In this document: piece by piece, positions 1-7,464 of the stretch
Numbering within the stretch: position 1 is the first letter of the stretch
How the letters are laid out: each line of letters begins with the position of its first letter
Assembly (NCBI GenBank): GCA_947165895.1
Contig: CAMVCB010000008.1
Span: 41,305 to 105,304, forward strand
Direction of reading: 5' to 3'
Length of the DNA: 64,000 bases
From: an uncultured Treponema sp.
GTDB lineage: Bacteria > Spirochaetota > Spirochaetia > Treponematales > Treponemataceae
The notes under the pieces: model-generated
The model's input: the letters and a program-made list of their open reading frames with translations, nothing else
Told to the model about the DNA's origin: nothing
Databases searched by the model: none
Position numbers and translations under genes: made by a program

Positions 1-1
1 T

Positions 2-1447
2 GGTGGGGATGCTTCCGTTGCCGGCAGCAAATACTACTATTATCAGGGGGCTGTCCGCCGCAATCTTCCTGAAAACTGGTATGCCTTCTTCCAGCTTCCT
101 TATATGAGGCGGGAGGAAGTTTACAATGTCCCTGCCTGGGCGGAAGACGCCGTAATGTATCAGATTTTCCCGGACAGCTTTGCCACAGGCCACCGCTTTC
201 ATGATAAAAGCTCAAAATCTGCTGACTGGGAAGGTTTTACCCTTACTTCAAAGCTTGGCGGAAACCTGCGCGGTATAATAGAAAATATTGATTATCTTGT
301 GGAGCTTGGAATCAATGTTTTGTATCTGAATCCTGTTTTTGTTGCCCATTCATACCATAAATACGACACAATTGACTATAAGCATATAGACCCTGATTTT
401 GGCAGGGATGAAGAGTTCAGAGAGCTTGTAAAAATGTTGCATAAAAATGGAATCCGGGTGGTGCTGGACGGTGTTTTTAACCATACGGGAAGACGCTTTT
501 TTGCCTATCAGGATATTTTGAAAAATCAGGAAAAATCGTCTTACCGGGACTGGTACTATGATATGCCCCTTCCGCTTTTGCCTGACTGCAAATCTGATTA
601 TGCCTGCTTTGCCTATGTTAAGGCTATGCCCAAGCTCAATACGGGAAATCCTGAAGTCTGCCGCTATTTCTGCGAGGTGGGAAAATACTGGATTGAAAAA
701 TTTGATATTGACGGCTGGCGGCTTGATGTTGCAAACGAAATTGACAAGAACTTCTGGCGGGAATATAAAAAGGCTATCCGCAGCGTAAAAAAGGACGCAA
801 TTATGCTGGCAGAAGTCTGGGAAGATGCCCAGAACTGGCAGGTTTACGACCAGTTTGACTCCGCAATGAACTACCGCTTTGTAAATCTTTGCCGGGACTT
901 TTTTGCGGGCCGCACAATTACAGCAGAAGAGTTTGGCGAGACTTTCAATGAAAGCCTTATGCGCTATCCTCGTCCTGTAAGCTATGCTCAGATGAACCTT
1001 TTAGACAGTCACGATGTTTCCCGCTTTATTTCCTTGTGCGGAGAAAAGCCGGAACTTTTGAAGCTGGCGGTTGTGGTTCAGATGACACTGCCTGGAATGC
1101 CTGCTATTTTTGCGGGTGATGAGCGTGCCATGCAGGGAATCAGTGAAGACGAATACCGCCGCGCCTTTGTCTGGGATGATGATGGTAAGGGCAGCGACTA
1201 TGTTGCCTGCCGCCCCGGCGATATGACTGCCTTTTACAAAGAGCTGATTGCCCTTCGCCGTTCCCACAAGGCCCTTCGTTGTGGCAGCGTAAACTTCATC
1301 GATACAGGAAATGACGAAGTTTTATGCTACGAGCGCGCCGCAGAAGAAGGAAAAATTACCGTCTGGGTGAATAATTCAGACAGGGAATGGACGGAGCCTA
1401 AGTCCGGTCAAACAATCAAGCCTTTTGATTACAAGATAGTTGTCTAA
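2..1447 (+). CDS. GH13 alpha-amylase family enzyme (neopullulanase/cyclomaltodextrinase-like), 5'-truncated by window edge
   Basis: This is a glycoside hydrolase family 13 enzyme acting on alpha-glucans. The track starts it at the ATG at 104, but the same frame is open back to base 2. The upstream residues (including YYYY and FFQLPY) look like the N-terminal domain and linker that precede the barrel in neopullulanases, so the true start lies outside the window. The four GH13 regions are visible: DGVFNH, GWRLDVANE with the nucleophile Asp, EVWE with the acid/base Glu, and LLDSHD with the stabilising Asp. A short C-terminal beta domain ends at 1447 and a strong terminator follows. No signal peptide can be judged because the N-terminus is missing. 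GH13 membership is secure; the exact substrate (pullulan, cyclodextrin or maltodextrin) is inference. Confidence 0.9.
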   Translation, partial: GGDASVAGSKYYYYQGAVRRNLPENWYAFFQLPYMRREEVYNVPAWAEDAVMYQIFPDSFATGHRFHDKSSKSADWEGFTLTSKLGGNLRGIIENIDYLVELGINVLYLNPVFVAHSYHKYDTIDYKHIDPDFGRDEEFRELVKMLHKNGIRVVLDGVFNHTGRRFFAYQDILKNQEKSSYRDWYYDMPLPLLPDCKSDYACFAYVKAMPKLNTGNPEVCRYFCEVGKYWIEKFDIDGWRLDVANEIDKNFWREYKKAIRSVKKDAIMLAEVWEDAQNWQVYDQFDSAMNYRFVNLCRDFFAGRTITAEEFGETFNESLMRYPRPVSYAQMNLLDSHDVSRFISLCGEKPELLKLAVVVQMTLPGMPAIFAGDERAMQGISEDEYRRAFVWDDDGKGSDYVACRPGDMTAFYKELIALRRSHKALRCGSVNFIDTGNDEVLCYERAAEEGKITVWVNNSDREWTEPKSGQTIKPFDYKIVV

Positions 1448-1480
1448 CTTTTGCTTTTAGTCTATAGTTTCTTTAATTCA

Positions 1481-1510
1481 CAGCACACCAGGCCGGTGTG
1501 CTGTATTCTT
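1481..1510 (+). terminator. Rho-independent terminator after GH13 gene
   Basis: A perfect 9-bp stem (CAGCACACC / GGTGTGCTG) with a 5-nt loop is followed by a T-rich stretch. It lies 33 bases past the stop of the GH13 gene and ends just before the antiporter leader. Confidence 0.85.
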
Positions 1511-1532
1511 TATTTAACTCAGAGGCTTTTAT

Positions 1533-2750
1533 ATGTCATCTCTTCCGAATACGGAAATTATCCTTCAGATTCTGCTTTCCGTTGGAATTATTGTTATTGC
1601 GGCTAAGTTCCTTGGAACTCAGGTAAAAAAAATCGGCTTTCCGGTTGTAGCCGGGCAGATTGTTGCCGGACTTCTTCTTCGTTTTCTGCCCTTTTTTCAG
1701 AATTTTGGCGGGGGTGAAACAAACGTAATTTACCGCGAAGCAAATCAGTTTATATCATACATGGCAGAAATCGGCGTAATTCTGATTATGTATTCGGCAG
1801 GTCTGGGAACAAGTTTAAAATCACTTATGAAGTCGGGTTTTAAGGCAACCCTTATTGCCTGCTGCGGCGTTTTTGTACCTCTTTTTATGGGTGCTGTAAT
1901 GGCTCTCTGCTTCTGGAGCTTTGACGGCTTTGGAACTGCAAAATTTTATCAGGCAATGTTCATCGGAACTATTCTGACAGCTACTTCTGTCAGCATTTCT
2001 GTTGCCACATTAAAAGAGCTTGGAAAAATCAAAACTGATGTAGGTCAGGCAATTGTAAGTGCGGCAATTATTGATGATGTAATCGGAATTGTCGTTCTGA
2101 CAGTTGTGCTTGGCGTAAGCACAGGAAGCGGCGGCTATACAAGCGTCATTCTTAAAACCATTCTCTTTTTTATCTGTGCCATTGTTTTCGGCTATATTAT
2201 TTTCCGGGTTTTCCGCTGGTATGATACAAAGCATCCTCATTCCCGCAGAATCCCGATTTATGGACTGGGAATCGCCTTTATATACGCTTTTGCCGCAGAA
2301 AAATTTTTTGGCATTGCTGATATTACCGGTGCCTATATTGCAGGCGTTGTTTTCTGCAGTCTTACAGACGCTCCTTATATGGAACAGAAAATCGACATCA
2401 ACTCTTATATGATTTTCAGCCCGATTTTCTTTGCAAGCATTGGTTTAAAAACTGACCTTTCCGGCATGAATATGAGCCTTTTGTGGTTTGCAATTGCCTT
2501 TGTAATTGTCGGCTGTATTTCAAAAATTATCGGCTGCTCCGGAATCAGCCGTCTTCTTGGCTTTGACTGGAAGGACAGCTACAGAATAGGACTTGGAATG
2601 ATGGTTCGCGGCGAAGTTGCCCTGATTGTTGCCCAGAAAGGCCTTAGCGTCGGCATGGTTGATTCAAAATACTTTGCACCTGTCATTCTTCTGATTATCG
2701 TTTCTTCAATGATAGTGCCTGTTCTTCTGGGGAAGGCATTTAAGGAATAG
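1533..2750 (+). CDS. Monovalent cation:proton antiporter, CPA2/Kef-type membrane domain
   Basis: The 405-residue protein is almost entirely hydrophobic, with about 11-12 predicted membrane helices. It resembles the Na+/H+ exchanger domain of the CPA2 family (KefB/GerN/NapA-like). The charged helix segments ATSVSISVATLKELGK and AIIDDVIGI fit the ion-binding helices, with the paired Asp residues expected of electrogenic members. There is no C-terminal TrkA-N/RCK regulatory domain, so it is the bare transporter. An AGAGG Shine-Dalgarno sits about 10 bases before the ATG. It is transcribed alone between the GH13 terminator and a new promoter at 2752. The likely role is pH or Na+/K+ homeostasis in the inner membrane; the transported ion cannot be read from the sequence. 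Confidence 0.85.
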   Translation: MSSLPNTEIILQILLSVGIIVIAAKFLGTQVKKIGFPVVAGQIVAGLLLRFLPFFQNFGGGETNVIYREANQFISYMAEIGVILIMYSAGLGTSLKSLMKSGFKATLIACCGVFVPLFMGAVMALCFWSFDGFGTAKFYQAMFIGTILTATSVSISVATLKELGKIKTDVGQAIVSAAIIDDVIGIVVLTVVLGVSTGSGGYTSVILKTILFFICAIVFGYIIFRVFRWYDTKHPHSRRIPIYGLGIAFIYAFAAEKFFGIADITGAYIAGVVFCSLTDAPYMEQKIDINSYMIFSPIFFASIGLKTDLSGMNMSLLWFAIAFVIVGCISKIIGCSGISRLLGFDWKDSYRIGLGMMVRGEVALIVAQKGLSVGMVDSKYFAPVILLIIVSSMIVPVLLGKAFKE

Positions 2751-2751
2751 T

Positions 2752-2780
2752 TTGACTTTTGCCCATTCAGGATTTAAAAT
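2752..2780 (+). promoter_or_regulatory. Candidate sigma-70 promoter for the SpoIIE-type phosphatase
   Basis: TTGACT and TAAAAT are separated by exactly 17 bp in an AT-rich gap after the antiporter stop. The implied start leaves a leader of about 30 nt containing a GGGGT Shine-Dalgarno before the ATG at 2818. Confidence 0.6.
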
Positions 2781-2817
2781 AAAATATTAATTTAAAAAAT
2801 TGGGGTAAAAAAAAATT

Positions 2818-4071
2818 ATGGAAGAAGAAGTTGTAGACGAGTCATTTTTTATTGAGGATGCCGGTCAGAATACTCCTGATATCGAGCTTCAAAAAACAGG
2901 TCTTGAAAACACTTACACTGAACGTCAGGTTGGTTCAATCACTAAGGCAATTGAACCTGTAAGCGGTCAGAGTTCCCTCGACATTGTTGTTGAAATGTTC
3001 AAAAATCAGGCAGATTTGGAGGCTGTTCCAATTGAAGAGACTGGTTCTGTAATCGGTGTTATTGAGCGAAAAACTGTTGAGGCCGCTACCAGCACTGCCC
3101 TTAAGCGTTTTGTTGCAAAGAACTGCATTGATTATGTAGTCGATGCTAAGCTTACCTTGAATGCCCGTGATTTTTGTGAGCTTGTCGTAGATAAGGTTGA
3201 TGAGGCCGTAAAAGCTACCGGTATTCAGAATTTTGTTGTTCTTCTTAATAACCGCTCTTACCTTGGAATTGTTTCTGCTGATGATGTCCGCCGTCAGATT
3301 CGTTCTGTCCGCCTGCATGATCTGGAAAAGGCTAAGGTAATTCAGCAGCACCTTCTTCCAGATGATGATGCTACAAAAGATTTCCCTTTCCATGTTGCAA
3401 TTTATAACGAGATGGCAAATGCCGTTGGCGGTGACTTTTATATTGCCCAGAGAGTTTCTCAGACTTCTTTTGTAATCGGAAGCTTTGATGTATCTGGTAA
3501 GAATGTTTCTGCAGCCCTGCTTACCGTTACAATCGGTTCCTATTTTGCAACTTTGAAGCAGCTGGTTCATTCGACACTTTCTGCCGTTCAGATTGCAACA
3601 ATGCTGGACCGCTTTCTTGCGACGGTTGTTCCTGTGGGTAACTTTATTACCGGAGCAATCTGCTATATTGATGCTCTTGAAAATCAGATTGAAATTTTAA
3701 ATTGCGGCCATACAGATGTTTATGCCTGCAAGAAAAATGCAAAGGACGAAATTCAGGTTGCAACAATGAAGCCGACTTTGCCGCCATTCGGAATGGGTGC
3801 TGTTGCAGATGCATTGAAATCTTCGGGAAAAGCAGGTTACAGGCTTGCCCTTGCATCAGGTGTTCAGATTGATATGTATTCCGACGGTCTTCCTGACATG
3901 CAGGATGATGATGGCGTTCGCTTTGATGATGACAATACAAAAAAATTCTTTATGGATTTGTATGATAAAGACGTTACTGATATGGAACGCTTTACCGGCC
4001 GCACAGTTGAGCGCTGGAAACAGCATGCAATGCTCCCGGACGATATCACTGTTGTAAATCTTAGATTCTAG
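2818..4071 (+). CDS. SpoIIE/RsbU-type PP2C serine phosphatase with N-terminal CBS-like region
   Basis: The 417-residue soluble protein has a C-terminal half matching SpoIIE/RsbU PP2C phosphatases. These regulate anti-sigma-factor antagonists or other phosphoprotein partners. Visible hallmarks are the lead-in HLLPDD, the metal-binding GGDFY and DVSGKN segments, the NCGH turn, and the acidic DGLPD and DDITVV near the end. Residues about 50-160 resemble a CBS-pair or similar sensory region. A strong terminator follows immediately, so the gene appears monocistronic. No kinase or STAS partner is adjacent; the nearest Ser/Thr phospho-signalling genes are about 38 kb away. The phosphatase assignment is strong; the N-terminal domain name is tentative. 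Confidence 0.85.
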   Translation: MEEEVVDESFFIEDAGQNTPDIELQKTGLENTYTERQVGSITKAIEPVSGQSSLDIVVEMFKNQADLEAVPIEETGSVIGVIERKTVEAATSTALKRFVAKNCIDYVVDAKLTLNARDFCELVVDKVDEAVKATGIQNFVVLLNNRSYLGIVSADDVRRQIRSVRLHDLEKAKVIQQHLLPDDDATKDFPFHVAIYNEMANAVGGDFYIAQRVSQTSFVIGSFDVSGKNVSAALLTVTIGSYFATLKQLVHSTLSAVQIATMLDRFLATVVPVGNFITGAICYIDALENQIEILNCGHTDVYACKKNAKDEIQVATMKPTLPPFGMGAVADALKSSGKAGYRLALASGVQIDMYSDGLPDMQDDDGVRFDDDNTKKFFMDLYDKDVTDMERFTGRTVERWKQHAMLPDDITVVNLRF

Positions 4072-4077
4072 TGAGAA

Positions 4078-4102
4078 GGCGGGCGAAAGTCCGCCCTTAT
4101 TT
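4078..4102 (+). terminator. Rho-independent terminator (GAAA tetraloop)
   Basis: GGCGGGC and GTCCGCC form a 7-bp stem, with one G-U pair, capped by a GAAA tetraloop and followed by TTATTTTTT. The T-run ends 3 bases before the ATG of the next gene. Confidence 0.85.
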
Positions 4103-4105
4103 TTT

Positions 4106-6532
4106 ATGAAAGTTCTTCTTATTCAACCGCCTCTTGTTCAGCTTAATTCCCCTTATCCTTCGGGTGCCTATCTTTCTGCCTTTTTTAAGGAAATGGGCTG
4201 CCAGACCCGCTGGCTTGATTTAAGCATTTCACTTTTTTATAAAATTTTCTCTGCCAGAGGCCTTAGCAGGCTTTTTGAATTGACCTCAGACCGTGCCCTT
4301 AAGATGGCAGATGCTGCCCAGAAGTCCGGCGACGAAGGAAGTTCCTTTAATCTTCGCCGCTATGTGAGCAGCGCACCTTTATGGATAAAGTGGATTGACG
4401 TAATTACAGGGATTTTGCGGGGAACTGGCCGTGAAAAAGAGCATGAATTTTTGTTTTCTCCCTATGCGCCGCGGGGTAACCGCATGGAAAATTTTCTGGG
4501 GGGCCTTGGACGCGAGCCTTCTGTAGATGACGTTCGCTTTTTGTGCTCTTATGCCCTTGCCGATTTAGCTGATTATATTACTGCCGTTTTTGACGAAAAT
4601 TTTTCTCTTGTACGCTATGCAGAAAGCCTTACGGTCGACGAATCAAGCTTCACTGATATAGAAAAAAAAGTTGATTCTCCTGTTATGAAGGAATTTTACC
4701 GGGAACTGCTGGAAGAAAAACTTTCGGATTTTAAAAGCCTTTTTCAGGAGGCTGGGGAGACTTTCTCTGCTGCGGGGGCTGCTTCTACTATGACAGGCCT
4801 CTCTTCCGGCGATGAAAACTTCCTCGTGGGCATTTCTGTTCCTTTTGCGGGCACCTTTATGGCAGCTCTTTATACGGCGCGTTTTATAAAAGAAAAGTTT
4901 GGCGACAGGGCTTATGTTGTTCTTGGCGGCGGTTTTGTTAATACTGAGCTTCGCGAAGTTAAAGAAGCCCGCCTTTTCAATTATATTGATGCAATTTCCT
5001 ACGACCGGGGTTACGGTGGCTTTTACGAGTTTTTGAAGGGGCGGGCAGGGATCGCTTCCGGAAGAGAAGTGTCCCCGGCCGCTGCCCCTGCCCCTGCCAC
5101 CGCCGCAGCTGCTACCCCTGCAAGCTTGGGCGACGTCTCTCCAATTTACAAATTCCGCCAGTTCTTCCAGAACCGCGTAATCGAGCCGGACTGGACAGGT
5201 TCAACAGAAATTGTGGAAATTGAAAACTCCTTTACCCGAAAAATTGTCCCGGATTTTTCCGATATCGATTTTTCCATTTATCCCCGCCTTTGCGACGATA
5301 AAAACCCAATGCAGCGCATGTGGTCAGACGGGACCTGGATAAAAGCCTATCTTGCCCACGGCTGTTACTGGCACAAGTGTGCCTTCTGCGATACCCAGCT
5401 TGATTATGTCTGCGGCTACCAGCTGACGGATGTTGAAAAGCTTTACCAGCGTCTTGCGGATACTGCCAGCCAGAAGCAGGTTTACGGCCTTCATTTTGTA
5501 GATGAAGCCCTGCCTCCTGCCGCCCTGAAAAAGTTTGCCCTGCTGAACGCCGGGGCGGAAGGTGACACTGCCGGGCGGGCAGGCGGCACTGCCAGCACCC
5601 GCCATCCCCTTTACTACTGGGGAAACGTCCGCTTTGAAAAATCCTTTACCTATGACCTTGCAGCCCTGCTTTCTTACGGCGGACTTGGCGGGGTTAGTGC
5701 GGGGCTGGAAGTTGCTACCGGCGACGGCCTGAAAAACATCAACAAGGGAACAGACATAGATTCGATTGTTTCTGCCTGCGCCGCCTTTAAGGAAAACGGA
5801 ATCCTTGTTCACGCCTACATGGTTTACGGCTTCTGGAACGATACGGCCCAGAACATCATTAATTCTATGGAAACCCTGCGCCAGTTTTTTGCTGCCGGTC
5901 TTCTGGATTCAGCTTTCTGGCACAAGTTTATCCTCACAAAAAATTCCCGCGTCATGGATGAATGGAAACGCGGCCTTCACCCTGAGCTCAAACCCATTTT
6001 CCCGGCCGGAAAAAGCATTTTTGCCGGAAACTGCCTTCATTTTGAGGGTGAAAAGCGTTTTGCAAAGTGGGGAAGGCCACTGGATGCTGCCCTTTCTTCC
6101 TGGATGCAGGGTCGCCGTCTGGAACAGCCGGTTCGAAAATGGTTTGATTTTGATGTTCCTTCGCCGGCAATATCTAAAGACTTCATACAGTCGTCAATTT
6201 CCCGCTACGAAAAGCGCAAGTCAGCGCCGGCGAAGGAAATCGACGGCAGGGAAATCTACTGGCTTGGCAGCCGCCCGGTAAATGTAAATGCCCCGGCCGC
6301 TAAAGGCTCCGGAAGAACATCTCCGGCAGGTAAAACTTCCTCATACACCTGGTTTTACATGCAGGAAATGCTGGAAGAAAGCTTTTCCCAGGAAACTGCC
6401 AGTATTCTGTGGAAGCTGCGTCCGCCAGCCCCGACTGCAGACCGTGAGCAAGCCCTTTTACAAATAAAAAAATCCCCGGCTCTTCAGAATCTTCTCCAAA
6501 AACTCCGGGGAATTGGACTGGTTGTGTTATGA
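4106..6532 (+). CDS. B12-binding-domain-type radical SAM protein with nonstandard cysteine spacing
   Basis: The 808-residue protein has the layout of cobalamin-type radical SAM enzymes: an N-terminal MKVLLIQPP Rossmann-like segment, then a TIM-barrel radical SAM core. The cluster motif is C420-x4-C425-x2-C428 (GCYWHKCAFC), one residue longer in the first gap than CX3CX2C. No DxHxxG cobalamin motif is evident, so cobalamin may bind base-off or not at all. The family includes methyltransferases and RiPP-modifying enzymes; the substrate is unknown. An Ala/Pro-rich insert (about residues 325-345) and a Gly/Ala/Thr-rich insert (about 485-500) interrupt the fold, and the gene is more GC-rich than its neighbours. 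The start fits the conserved N-terminus, but no Shine-Dalgarno precedes it, only the previous gene's terminator T-run. Its stop overlaps the convergent XRE gene by 6 bp. Confidence 0.8.
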   Translation: MKVLLIQPPLVQLNSPYPSGAYLSAFFKEMGCQTRWLDLSISLFYKIFSARGLSRLFELTSDRALKMADAAQKSGDEGSSFNLRRYVSSAPLWIKWIDVITGILRGTGREKEHEFLFSPYAPRGNRMENFLGGLGREPSVDDVRFLCSYALADLADYITAVFDENFSLVRYAESLTVDESSFTDIEKKVDSPVMKEFYRELLEEKLSDFKSLFQEAGETFSAAGAASTMTGLSSGDENFLVGISVPFAGTFMAALYTARFIKEKFGDRAYVVLGGGFVNTELREVKEARLFNYIDAISYDRGYGGFYEFLKGRAGIASGREVSPAAAPAPATAAAATPASLGDVSPIYKFRQFFQNRVIEPDWTGSTEIVEIENSFTRKIVPDFSDIDFSIYPRLCDDKNPMQRMWSDGTWIKAYLAHGCYWHKCAFCDTQLDYVCGYQLTDVEKLYQRLADTASQKQVYGLHFVDEALPPAALKKFALLNAGAEGDTAGRAGGTASTRHPLYYWGNVRFEKSFTYDLAALLSYGGLGGVSAGLEVATGDGLKNINKGTDIDSIVSACAAFKENGILVHAYMVYGFWNDTAQNIINSMETLRQFFAAGLLDSAFWHKFILTKNSRVMDEWKRGLHPELKPIFPAGKSIFAGNCLHFEGEKRFAKWGRPLDAALSSWMQGRRLEQPVRKWFDFDVPSPAISKDFIQSSISRYEKRKSAPAKEIDGREIYWLGSRPVNVNAPAAKGSGRTSPAGKTSSYTWFYMQEMLEESFSQETASILWKLRPPAPTADREQALLQIKKSPALQNLLQKLRGIGLVVL

Positions 6533-6874
6533 TTTATATAGTTCGGATGCTGTTTTTATAAGTTCTTTAATAGCATTCTGCATTTCTTTAGGTATGGAAT
6601 TAAAATTATTGAATAGAAGGTTTCTTACCGCTTCTTTTTGATTATTTATTGTTTCTGAACTAGATTTTGTCTCACCTGTAACTAAATATTCTACTGTAAC
6701 ATTTAAAGCTTTCGCAATTTTAACCGCCGCATCAGCGGTAGGCATTGTTTTTCTGGAACTGAGATAACAGCTTAAAGTCGGTTTTGGAATGCCAGTTTTT
6801 GCTGAAAGTTCTTTTACTGTTAATCCCTGATAATCAAGTTCATTCCTCAGGTTAGTTTTAAAATCAAATTCCAT
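6527..6874 (-). CDS. XRE-family HTH transcriptional regulator
   Basis: The 115-residue protein has a Cro/CI-type helix-turn-helix over residues about 8-65 (TVKELSAKTGIPKPTLSCYL, then a KIAKALNVTVEYLVTG end typical of XRE proteins). A helical C-terminus of about 45 residues may dimerise. It is divergent from the polysaccharide locus starting at 7007. The 132-bp intergenic region contains four related palindromes, so autoregulation and control of the locus are likely. The ATG has no Shine-Dalgarno but has TATTAT six bases upstream, suggesting a leaderless transcript. It shares 6 bp of 3' overlap with the radical SAM gene. Family assignment is firm; the target assignment is inferred from position. 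Confidence 0.88.
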   Translation of the reverse strand: MEFDFKTNLRNELDYQGLTVKELSAKTGIPKPTLSCYLSSRKTMPTADAAVKIAKALNVTVEYLVTGETKSSSETINNQKEAVRNLLFNNFNSIPKEMQNAIKELIKTASELYKS

Positions 6875-6880
6875 GTTTTA

Positions 6881-6886
6881 ATAATA
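6881..6886 (-). promoter_or_regulatory. -10 element of XRE gene placed for a leaderless transcript
   Basis: On the minus strand TATTAT is followed by six bases (TAAAAC) and then the ATG, which puts the expected transcription start at the initiation codon. The first palindromic operator starts on the last base of this hexamer. Confidence 0.5.
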
Positions 6887-6988
6887 ATGATTTATCATTC
6901 ATAGAATATTGATTTAAATGATATATCATATTAATATATTTAAAGAATGAAATATCATTCATTTTTGGTGTATGAATGATAAATTTAA
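6886..6988. promoter_or_regulatory. Array of four operator-like palindromes, consensus AATGAT-N2-ATCATT
   Basis: Related 14-bp sites begin at 6886 (AATGATTTATCATT, perfect arms), 6917 (AATGATATATCATA), 6946 (AATGAAATATCATT) and 6975 (AATGATAAATTTAA, a half site). Starts are 31, 29 and 29 bp apart, close to three helical turns, so bound dimers would lie on one face of the DNA. The array fills the gap between the XRE gene and the TTG start of the polysaccharide locus. The sequences are read directly; binding by the XRE protein is inferred. Confidence 0.7.
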
Positions 6989-7006
6989 AAATGGGAAGGG
7001 TCGTTT

Positions 7007-7462
7007 TTGAATCATTATGCCATTCTCTGCGGTTCTGCGCCTGAGGGCTTCCGCCAGAAAAAATTAGAAGACATGTATGATTTCCTCATAAATCCTGAAG
7101 GTAAAAAATATAAACCTGAAAATATAATTGTTTTCTCTTCTGGAATAACTGAACTGTATCTTGAGGGACTTCTGAACGAATTGTTTGATAGGGCTTCAAA
7201 TTATGAAAACAGTGAAGTTTTTCTATATTTATGTGCTGAAAAGGAACCTGATTTACATGCTGAAGTGTCAGGTTGCTCTGTCTCAGGTATAGAAGTGGTA
7301 AAGCTTGGGCATGAAGAAGTTCGTAAGGAAGTAATTTCATACTATCAGAAGCTTGCAGAGATGATGGAAATTATTTTTCGGGTTGAATATGTATTTGATA
7401 ATGATTTTGTAAGTGAAGAAAGCTTGGGGTATGAAATGTGCTCTGTTCAGGAGTCTGTTTAA
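7007..7462 (+). CDS. Hypothetical protein, first gene of the polysaccharide locus
   Basis: I do not recognise this 151-residue protein. It starts with TTG, supported by a GGGAAGGG Shine-Dalgarno 6 bases upstream. It is soluble and acidic, with alternating hydrophobic strands (YAILCG, IIVFSS, VFLYLCA) and helices. That pattern recalls a small alpha/beta caspase- or Rossmann-like fold, but the His expected after the LYLCA strand in a caspase is absent, so proteolytic activity is not supported. It lies directly downstream of the operator array and 2 bases before the flippase start, so it is the promoter-proximal gene of the locus. A regulatory or assembly role in polysaccharide export is possible but speculative. 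Confidence 0.6.
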   Translation: MNHYAILCGSAPEGFRQKKLEDMYDFLINPEGKKYKPENIIVFSSGITELYLEGLLNELFDRASNYENSEVFLYLCAEKEPDLHAEVSGCSVSGIEVVKLGHEEVRKEVISYYQKLAEMMEIIFRVEYVFDNDFVSEESLGYEMCSVQESV

Positions 7463-7464
7463 TA

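Noticed and set aside
2935-3570. 211-codon minus-strand ORF within the SpoIIE-type phosphatase
   Set aside because: It is a shadow ORF of a well-supported gene, with no start signal or domain.
7438-7464. Upstream GTG start for the flippase
   Set aside because: It lies inside the preceding gene without its own SD. The ATG at 7465 follows the stop and fits the family N-terminus.
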